NCBI GenBank assembly: GCA_010094025.1
Contig: ML991780.1
Coordinates: 124,001-188,000, forward strand
Reading direction: 5' to 3'
Length of the DNA: 64,000 nt
Origin: Viridothelium virens
Taxonomy: Eukaryota; Ascomycota; Dothideomycetes; Trypetheliales; Trypetheliaceae
Of the stretch, positions 56,441-64,000 are shown one piece after another (position 1 is the stretch's first letter; every line of letters begins with the position of its first letter). Under the pieces are notes generated by a model, which worked only from the letters and a program-made list of their open reading frames with translations, was not told where the DNA came from and searched no databases. The translations under genes were made by a program, and so were the position numbers.

Positions 56441-59400
56441 TCACACATTCGTACTGTAGCCCGCCAACCTTCCCCCTCTCCTCTTCAACCACTTCCTCCC
56501 CTCATCCAAAAAGAACACACTACTCGTGACCGCCACCAAACCAACAATATCGCCCAACCCCAACGCCTCCGTCTGAAAGATACGCTGCAAAACCGGCAAA
56601 TACACCACACACGCCTGGCCGACCAAGCTGCCCGCGACCGCATAATTAAACATGCGGTTCCCGCCCTTCCCCCACACCCGCACCTCGCCCCGCAGCACGC
56701 TCTTGCCCTCGCTCCGACAGCTCAGCGCGTTGAACATGTCGAACAGCACGAAGCAGGTGAAGGTCATGGTGGTGTCGCGCGCGGTCACGGCGCCCGAGGG
56801 CGACATCGCTCGGATGTAGGTTACTAGCGTCCCGAGCATGATGAGCGTCGCTTGTTGCAGGACGCGTCGCAGGAGGGGCGGGGTGAGCACGCGGGCGTGG
56901 CGTGGGCGGGGCGGGCGCGACATTACGGCTGGGTCGACGGGCTCGACGCCGAGGGATTGGGCGGGGGGGCCGTCCATGAGGATGTCTGTGGGGGAGTGCG
57001 GGTTAGCTGGGTTGAAATGGGGTTTGTTGTAGGGGAGAGGGGAAAGAGGGCAAGTTGAGAGTGGGGGGGGAAACGCACTTATCCAAAGGATTTGCATTGC
57101 ATTGAGGGGGTTCTTGAAGCCGAAGAAGGTTGAGAGGAGGACGAGGGACAGGGCGGCGGCGCTGGTGCTCAGTTGGAATGTTAGGAAGTTCTGGATGTTG
57201 TAGAAGATGCCCTTTCCCTCCTCGATTGCGCTGAGAATCGTACTGAAGTCGTCGTCGGTAAGAATCATATCCGCGGCCTCCTTCGCCACGTCCGTTCCTA
57301 GCTTTCCCATGGACACGCCGATATCCGCTTTCTTGAGCGCAGGTGCATCGTTGACACCATCGCCTGTCATGGCAACCACGTCGCCGCGGGACTGCAGGGC
57401 GCGAATGATCTTCATTTTGTGCTCTGGTGACGTGCGCGCAAAGATTGTGCACGTCGCTATTGCTTGGCTCAACTCCTCGTCCGTCATCTGATCAAGATCA
57501 TCACCGCGCAAGACAGATTTTCCCAGACTGGAATTCATGTTGATGGGCATGCCGAGTTTCTTACCGATAGCGATCGCTGTCGTGTCGGCATCGCCAGTGA
57601 TCATGATGACTTTGACGCCGCCAGCCATCAGTCGCCTGATGGACTTGTCGACGCCTTTCCGAGGAGGGTCGTTCATGCCAACGATACCGGCAAAGACCAG
57701 ACCGGTGTAGAGCTCTTCGTTCTGGGCTGGATCGCTGGGATCAAATGGCGGACTCGACCCGGTTGCCGAGATAGGAGTGCTGTTGCCGCTCCGATTGCGA
57801 CCTGGGATATTGAGACCGCCAGAGCGTTGTGAGTCGCGGACGGGACCACTAGCGAAACCAAGAACGCGGAGGCCATCTTGGGCCATGGACTCGGCAGCTC
57901 TGATGGCTTCTTGTCGGCGAGGTTCGTCAAGTATTACTTCGCGGCCTTGGGCCGTGAGATAGGTATCGCATCGTTTGAGAATCTGTTCCAGAGCACCTTT
58001 GATGTAGGCGACGTTAGAGCCACCTTCAGAGCCTTGAATGACAACGCCCATCCATTTGCGCTCAGAACTAAACGGAGTCTCGTTTGTGCGAGCACCGATT
58101 CGCTCTCGCACATCGTCCTCGCCGCAGGCATCGAGGAGGTCAAGGCAAGCGACATCCGTCGGCTGCCCAGCCCATCGACTTCTGGCGCTGGAATCATCGC
58201 CCATGGTAGAAAGTACGGCGACGGAGGAAGCGGAGGCATGGCCATTAGCGTGGGAGGCCACAGGTCGGGCGTTATTTGCAATGTTCCCAATGCGAAGAAT
58301 CGTACGTGTGGGTGAGTCGAGTGAATCGTGGGATTTGGGTACATCGGCGGAAGGAGCGTCAAAATGCCACAATTTCGTGACGGTCATGTGGTTCATGGTC
58401 AGAGTGCCTGTTTTGTCGCTACAAACCACGTTCACGGAGCCAAGTGTCTCAACACTTGGGAGTCGTCTGACTATGGCACCTCTTTTTGACATCCGCAAAA
58501 CGCCAAGTGCTAGTGTCACCGTGACAATGATTGGAAGGCCTTCAGGTATAGCTGCAACGGCGAGTGAGACGCCGATTGTGAACATCTCTAGGAATGCCCA
58601 ACCGCGCCAAAGTCCTATTAACATGATGAATCCAATCACTCCAAAAGAGACGTAGCTCAGGTCCTTGCCCAGTCGATCCATGGATAGTTGGAGAGGTGTC
58701 CGAGGACTCTCAATCTCTTGCAAGGAAGCCGATATTGCTCCAAATTCCGTCTGACCACCGGTTCCTATTACCAACCCTTGTCCGTGCCCGGATCTCACAA
58801 GCGTACCCATGAAAGCAATATTCGTCTGCTCATTAAGTCGGACATCCGCACCGACTGTACCAGCAGCAGGCGAAGAGTAAAAAGGCGTCCCTGAAGGTGT
58901 GGTAGGTCGTTCATGAATGCCGCCTGGCCGGCTCGAGGCCTTCAAGGTTCTGCAGTTCTTGTTGACAGGTTCATTCTCGCCAGTCAGATTTGACTCGTCA
59001 ATAGAGAGATCAGCAGCATGTACGATACGGATATCTGCAGGTATCCGATCTCCAGTATGAAATATGACCAAGTCTCCAGGCACGAGTTGAGACGCAGAGA
59101 CAGTCTGCGAGAACTTTTCTGCTTTTTGGAGTGCAGCTGGTGTATCATTCACTTGTTCCAGATCCACAGCGCCAGACCCGGTTTCTGTTGGCTCCTTTCT
59201 CGTCCCGTTCGCGGCAGCCCCTCTAATAATATGCGCAGAATGGGGTACTAGCGAGTTGAGCGCTTCCAAAGACTTTTCAGATCGGTATTCTTGCACAAAA
59301 CCAACGGTAGTGACAATTATTACAGCGGCCGTAATACTTATTGCATCGTCCCAATTACCCATTATTAGAGATATGGCGGCGGAGCCGAGGAGTAAGAGTA

Positions 59401-59804
59401 TGAGGGTTTCTCGAAACTGTTTGAGGAATCGTAGCCACAGTGGTTCCGGTTCTTCATGGGGTAGCTCATTGAGTCCATAGTTGTGTATTCGTGCCTGCAC
59501 TTCTGACGGGGACAGACCGTGTGTAATGGAGGATTGAAGTCGTTCGGCGGTCTCCGAGGGAGTTAGGACCGCAAAGGTAGATGTTATCGACTGTGACAAA
59601 ACCGTCGAATTAGCTATGAGTTCTCAAGAGTGCCTAGCAGCCCTCTATTACCAGTCAGGATATTGTACGTACTTGGGAAGATCTTCCAGAGTGTGCAGGT
59701 TTTGGAGAGACGGATGGCGACCTCGCCTGTCTACCTGGTGAAGCTGATCGCGACCGTTTTGCGACATTGAACAACGGTAGCGCTGGTGAAGAAACTCCAG
59801 ACAT
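56441..59804 (-). CDS. PMR1: Golgi Ca2+/Mn2+ P-type ATPase
   Basis: A P2A-type pump loading Ca2+ and Mn2+ into the Golgi (family knowledge). Exons are 59673-59804, 57079-59590 and 56441-56985, giving 1062 residues. The first intron (82 bp, GTACGT donor, CACAG acceptor) joins RSSQ to [18 protein letters not shown]; the start [12 protein letters not shown] is the first good ATG, though the frame is open a little further up. Marks include [20 protein letters not shown] (M1), [18 protein letters not shown] (actuator TGE), PEGLP in M4, [19 protein letters not shown] (phosphorylated Asp near residue 434), [14 protein letters not shown] and [20 protein letters not shown]. The 93-bp second intron 56986-57078 lies in [18 protein letters not shown]; it is a stop-free multiple of three, so read-through adds 31 proline-rich residues inside the M5-M6 region, which would surely harm the pump. 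Confidence 0.95.
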
Positions 59805-60449
59805 GATCTCATGGCCATCCAGGCCAGGATATAGAGAACCGGTTCGTAGCAAGAGATTGCGTGGGTCTCAGTAAGCCATTGAAGATGGATCGAATGCCAA
59901 TGCTACCAGTGGATGGGCCAGTGTCCGGATAAGTTAGATTCCGAGGCACATGGTAAGCGACTTCCAAGAGTGTTTGTAACTCTAGTAAATGCGAGACGGA
60001 TTGGCGTTTGATTGTCCAGAGCCTAGAGCCTAGAGCCTAGAGCCTCGAAGCCAAACGTTTCCAACTCCCTTTTCCTTTGAGCAACTGCAGGGGTTATCGG
60101 GGAAGACGGAGCTAGGCCGCAAAGAGAAGCGCGGCCGTATCTTACCAGCCTCTCCAATTCACGCCATACCACACACCCTCTTTCTCCAGGCCTCTCATCC
60201 CATCGCGCAACACACAATCATCTGTCAGACATGACCCCACAACGCTCAATTCGCATTTTGGACGAAATGGAATACTTCTGAGCCCCGCGCGACTCACGCG
60301 ACCGCGCTTGACACTCACTCTACCACCCCGCTTTACTCGCGCATCGCGTCGAATCACAACAACACGCCCTCATTAACCGCCTGACCCACCCTCCGTACCA
60401 TACACCTTTCACTTTGGTCCGCCTTCTTGATTTTTTCTTCTGCATCAAT
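59805..60449. promoter_or_regulatory. Shared divergent promoter of PMR1 and the kleisin gene
   Basis: 645 bp between the two start codons. It contains a 7-bp tandem repeat at 60018-60045. The stretch at about 60290-60350 has several CGCG-containing words (CACGCGACCGCG), which recall MCB-type cell-cycle elements known to drive cohesin genes in yeast; this is only a hint. Confidence 0.45.
60018..60045 (+). repeat. Four perfect copies of AGAGCCT
   Basis: A 28-bp minisatellite of four identical 7-bp units in the promoter between PMR1 and the kleisin gene. It is likely to vary in copy number between strains. Confidence 0.9.
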
Positions 60450-62469
60450 ATGTTCTATTCAGAAACTCTGCTATCAAAGACGGGGCCGCTGGCTCGCGTT
60501 TGGCTAGCGGCCAATATCGAGCGGAAACTCACCAAGAACAATGTTCTTACACAAGACATTGGAGGCAGTGTTAATGCAATAGTCGATCAGGGACAGGCGC
60601 CTCTCGCCCTTCGGTTGAGTGGACAGCTGCTCCTTGGTGTGGTGAGAATCTATCATAGAAAGACGCGGTATTTATTGGAGGACTGTCATGATGCACTTCT
60701 CAAGATCAAAATGGTATGATCTCGCGCAAATTGATAGCAAACTCGAGTCTCACTTGCTATAGGCCTTCAAACCGGGTAACGTTGATCTTCCCACGAATCA
60801 ATCTCATACCGTCAATCCTGCCTCCTTGGTGCTTCCAGATGCGCTTACTGAATTGGACCTCTTCGCGCCTATGCCGGATCCATCACTTCTCTTGTCGCAA
60901 CTACCAGAATTAGACGAGGGCCAACATGACCCGACTTTACTTGAGCCAGATGCCAGTCAGCTACTTCTTGGGAGCATAGAAGCGGGCCGTGGCACTCAAG
61001 ATGACGAACAACTTTTGAATGATGATATCGATTTAGGCCTGGATATTGGTCCAGACTCTCACACTTCAATTGACGTGAGCATAGAAAGGGGTAGAACCGC
61101 ACCTACACCACGTGCGGCACAAGATGACATCATCGACGACAACTTGGGACTAGATAATGATGACTTGGGTCTTGATCTTGGTGACGATGAGCCCGAAGGT
61201 CGGCCTAGTATTTCTACCTTACCCAACATTGGTGATCGAGCGGACCGACCGGCCGAGGAAGATATGCCCATGATCGGCATGGACGATGATCTTGGCCTCG
61301 ACCTAGGGCTTGACGAGGAGGCTGCTCCTGCCGCTCAGGCACCTCAGCGCAACCGGGACTCCCTCTCTCCTCTTTCCTCTATCCGCCCCAGCGAGGAGCG
61401 CGATCTTGAGGCATCCTTTCAAGCAAACAATGACACCACCATAGCTACCGATGATCGTGACATCTCTGTGATGCAAGCCCCGCAGCGCGCTCGCAAGCGC
61501 CAAAAAACCCTCCAAGCCGACACCGAGATCGAAGTCCGTCTTTCTGAAATCAAAAAACAACAATCCGATCATTCTAAGATCCTCAAAGCCCCGAGCTTTC
61601 TACCCCGCGACCCCATGCTCCTAACCCTCATGAACATGCAACAGACTGGCGGCTTCGTCAGCAACATCCTTGGTGATGGTCGCGCTCAAGGCTGGGCTCC
61701 CGAGCTTCGCGGCATCCTCTCGCTTGAACTCGTCCGAAAATCCGGCGAGCTGAAGCGCAAGCGTGACAGCGGTGTTGCGGATCTAGACGAAGAAGCCGCC
61801 ACTACTGCTGTGGACGTGGAACCTGCCCCCGGCCTCGACATCCCCATGGATGAAGACTCCGCGCTCGGGCCTCTCGGCGATGGCGGCGCTGTGCAACCTC
61901 CCAGCACACGCAAGTCGGCGCGTTTCGCTGATGACGAGGGCCTTGCACTGCGAACAGAGGACGAAGACGAAGGATTCGCAACGGCAGGAGATGAAGCCGC
62001 GCGCCCGTCCGGAGAAGAAGAAGAAGAAGATGAGCCGATCATGCCACCACCCGAGGATTTTGATGAGACAACGATGCCGATTCTGCACCCTGCCGATGCG
62101 GGCCCGATCTCAGTGGGCACCAAGCACGCAGTGCATCTCTATCGAGCGCAGTTCACGGCGCAGCAGCCGAACGCGGCGAGCTCACCGTCGGCGCGACAGA
62201 AGAGCAGTATACTGTTTCAGGATCTCTTGCCAGAGGCGAAAACGACCAGGACGGATGCCACGAAGATGTTCTTCGAGACATTGGTTCTGGCGACGAAGGA
62301 TGCGGTTAAGGTGGAGCAGAGTAGTAGCTCGCTTGGAGGTAAGATTAGGGTGAGAGGGAAGCGTGGGTTATGGGGTGCGTGGGCTGAGGAGAAAGCTGGT
62401 GGAGAGATCGCAGCAGAGGAGGAAGAGAATGAGGCTGCTGCTGCTGCAGCAACGACAGTAGCAGCGTAA
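60450..62469 (+). CDS. RAD21: Cohesin kleisin subunit Rad21/Scc1
   Basis: The kleisin that closes the cohesin ring around sister chromatids. Exon 1 is 60450-60713 and exon 2 is 60763-62469; the 49-bp intron (GTATGA donor, TATAG acceptor) joins in phase 0. The product is 656 residues. The N-terminal Smc3-binding domain is canonical (MFYSETLLSKTGPLARVWLA, LRLSGQLLLGVVRIYHRKTR, LLEDCHDALLKIKMAF). The C-terminal winged helix reads FFETLVLATKDAVKVEQ. The middle is acidic, with repeated DLGLDLG units. Two separase-type sites, SIEAGR at residues 159-164 and SIERGR at 194-199, identify it as the mitotic, cleavable kleisin rather than a generic relative; meiotic Rec8 is less likely given the close match to Rad21 ends. 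Confidence 0.95.
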
Positions 62470-63140
62470 GCATTTCAATCTCTCTAATGAACAGGGGTTC
62501 TTGGTGTTTTGGTGTTGGGTGGGAGGAATGGAGACGAGGATACCCTTATCAGCATCTCGAATCTGGACACTAGACATTTTCATGTTTGGTGCCTGGCGCA
62601 AGCTGGGAGGCTAGGCATTGCCAATGGGTTTCCGTGCTTTTTCCTTTTCGGGTATGAGTAAAAGCATTTTACATTGTCCTTTTTTGCGTAGGTCTTGAGT
62701 ATTGTATGTAAATATAGGGAACACGGCGTAAAGTATCGTTAGCTCTTAATTCAACTACAGCTCTATGTGAAAGTGACGCCGTTTAAAACTTTGAATCTTG
62801 TCCGTGTAGTTGAGGTCTGATTCGACGGCATTTAAAGATTGAAAAGCTGTCGGTATCGGATAAACAATGACCGTCGGATATAAATCTTGATCCGACGAAA
62901 CCAATTCTTTGAGCAAACATTTCAATCACATTTTGAATTTTCGAGATGGCCAGATGAAACAACCGTCTGGAACCCATTCGTGTGGTTTCACAGATGGCTC
63001 AGCATGAGTCTCGATTTCAACATTTTCCTTTCACCGTGACGTCATAATACAAAATCCGGACTTCGAGTCACTGATTCGAAGTTTACCTTCGGATGGGTTC
63101 AAAGTTTTGTTAAGTCCAGGAGTTCAAATTCACAGCTTTC
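62470..63140. other. Intergenic between kleisin gene and SUA5
   Basis: 671 bp, fairly AT-rich. It holds the kleisin 3' UTR and the SUA5 promoter, including a TGACGTCA site. No gene seen. Confidence 0.55.
63037..63044. promoter_or_regulatory. CRE-type palindrome TGACGTCA
   Basis: A perfect ATF/CREB consensus about 97 bp upstream of the SUA5 start, a sensible promoter position. Function inferred from motif and position only. Confidence 0.5.
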
Positions 63141-64000
63141 ATGGCTCCGCGTATAGAGTCGCACCTAAATGGTGCTCCTGCTCTCCGAATCACTGACATC
63201 CATCCGGTCAATCCGGACAAAATTATAAAATACATTTCTGCCTCAAAAGGAGCTGCATTCTTCCCTGACGACTGGGAGTTTAAGCTGGATGAAGAATTAA
63301 TCGACACACATCATCTTCAAAGCGCTGCGCACAGTCTGAAGCATTCAGATGTACCAGTTGCCTTTCCTACCGAGACTGTCTATGGCCTCGGCGCAGATGC
63401 TACTCGAAGCGAGGCTGTCAAGGGAATCTACAAGGCAAAGCAACGACCGGTGGATAATCCCCTAATTGTTCACATTAGCTCTTTGAATCAATTACGACAG
63501 CTGCTTCGACCTTCAGGCCAGCGGGGAATCGCAAACGGAGCGACATTTGACCCGATACCAGACATATACAAACCATTAATTCAAAAATTTTGGCCTGGCC
63601 CTCTGACAATACTCCTTCCAACTCCGAATGATTCCAGATTAGCTCCAGAGGTAACAGCAGGTCTAAAGACGTTCGGCGCCCGCATGCCTGGGAGCTTACT
63701 TGCTATGGTCCTGATCAAGCTCGCTGGCGTACCTCTTGCGGCACCTTCAGCAAATGCATCTACAAAACCGTCACCAACAGTAGCCGAGCATGTCAAATAT
63801 GATCTAGACGGTCGCATCGATACTATACTTGACGGTGGACCCTGCGATGTTGGGGTTGAGAGTACTGTTGTTGACGGCCTGTCAACTCCACCATCCATCT
63901 TAAGACCTGGCGGCGTTAGCATTGAGCAATTACGACAATGCGTCGGCTGGGAAAATGTTGTGATTGGCTACAAAGATAGCTCGGAGACAGGCTTGGCACC
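63141..64000 (+). CDS. SUA5: Threonylcarbamoyl-AMP synthase, 3' part outside window
   Basis: Makes threonylcarbamoyl-AMP from threonine, bicarbonate and ATP, the first step of tRNA t6A37 synthesis. The frame is open for 286 codons from ATG 63141 to the window edge without an intron. The YrdC/Sua5 domain is complete: VAFPTETVYGLGADATRSEA, KAKQRPVDNPLIVHIS (with the KxR substrate motif), FWPGPLTILLPTP, LAAPSANASTKPSPTVAEHV and ILDGGPCDVGVESTVVDG. The C-terminal Sua5-specific domain would lie to the right. The N-terminus (MAPRIESHLNGAPALRI) could include a targeting signal, since yeast Sua5 serves both cytosol and mitochondria; this is not clear from sequence. Confidence 0.95.
   Translation, partial: MAPRIESHLNGAPALRITDIHPVNPDKIIKYISASKGAAFFPDDWEFKLDEELIDTHHLQSAAHSLKHSDVPVAFPTETVYGLGADATRSEAVKGIYKAKQRPVDNPLIVHISSLNQLRQLLRPSGQRGIANGATFDPIPDIYKPLIQKFWPGPLTILLPTPNDSRLAPEVTAGLKTFGARMPGSLLAMVLIKLAGVPLAAPSANASTKPSPTVAEHVKYDLDGRIDTILDGGPCDVGVESTVVDGLSTPPSILRPGGVSIEQLRQCVGWENVVIGYKDSSETGLA

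Noticed and set aside
61686-62353. Antisense and shifted frames over the kleisin gene
   Set aside because: The sense frame carries the Rad21 C-terminal winged helix; the others are serine- or arginine-rich shadows.

Overview
This window reads as nuclear DNA of a filamentous ascomycete (Pezizomycotina). A leotiomycete-like lineage is my guess and is not proven. The support is short spliceosomal introns (about 48-110 bp) with GT/AG ends and CTAAC or CTGAC branch sites, fungus-specific families (UPF0643, ApsA/Num1-type cortical PH protein, PNP-NACHT-ankyrin and SesA/Goodbye NLRs), and no operons. All exon joins were inferred by eye from splice sites and reading frame.

Layout. 1-12 kb is mostly accessory DNA: a truncated Goodbye-NACHT NLR runs off the left edge, followed by a small 2EXR/F-box-like protein, an orphan two-exon gene, a UPF0643 gene, an unassigned exon, a fold-back MITE at 8.8-9.0 kb, a short hypothetical gene and a Gfo/Idh/MocA oxidoreductase. 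12.5-28 kb is a conserved block: a large protein of unknown function, S-adenosylmethionine synthetase, GPN3, a disordered protein, the Hsp90 co-chaperone Cns1/TTC4 and an ApsA/Num1 protein. 28-48 kb is gene-poor and accessory: a secreted PTGG-repeat protein, a PNP-NACHT-ankyrin NLR, a hemerythrin-like protein, a secreted cupin and a SesA-NB-ARC-TPR NLR. 48-64 kb is housekeeping again: SF3B6/p14, a JmjC-PHD histone demethylase (Jhd1 type), the Golgi Ca/Mn ATPase Pmr1, cohesin kleisin Rad21/Scc1 and the start of SUA5.

The housekeeping genes act in separate processes (methyl-donor supply, RNA polymerase assembly, chaperoning, nuclear positioning, splicing, chromatin, Golgi ions, cohesion, tRNA t6A), so their linkage has no obvious functional logic. 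The accessory parts hold three NLRs with three different N-terminal domains (Goodbye, PNP, SesA) and three different likely roles in non-self recognition.

Most notable: a sense-strand C-to-G skew switch toward the stop codon that recurs in several genes on both strands; a GC-AG intron in the demethylase gene that splits the second of two CX2CX6C clusters; a 14-nt and a 20-nt microexon; two stop-free in-frame introns; a possible 83-residue alternative tail on SF3B6; and two separase-type sites in the kleisin. I saw no rRNA, tRNA, CRISPR or virus-like element.
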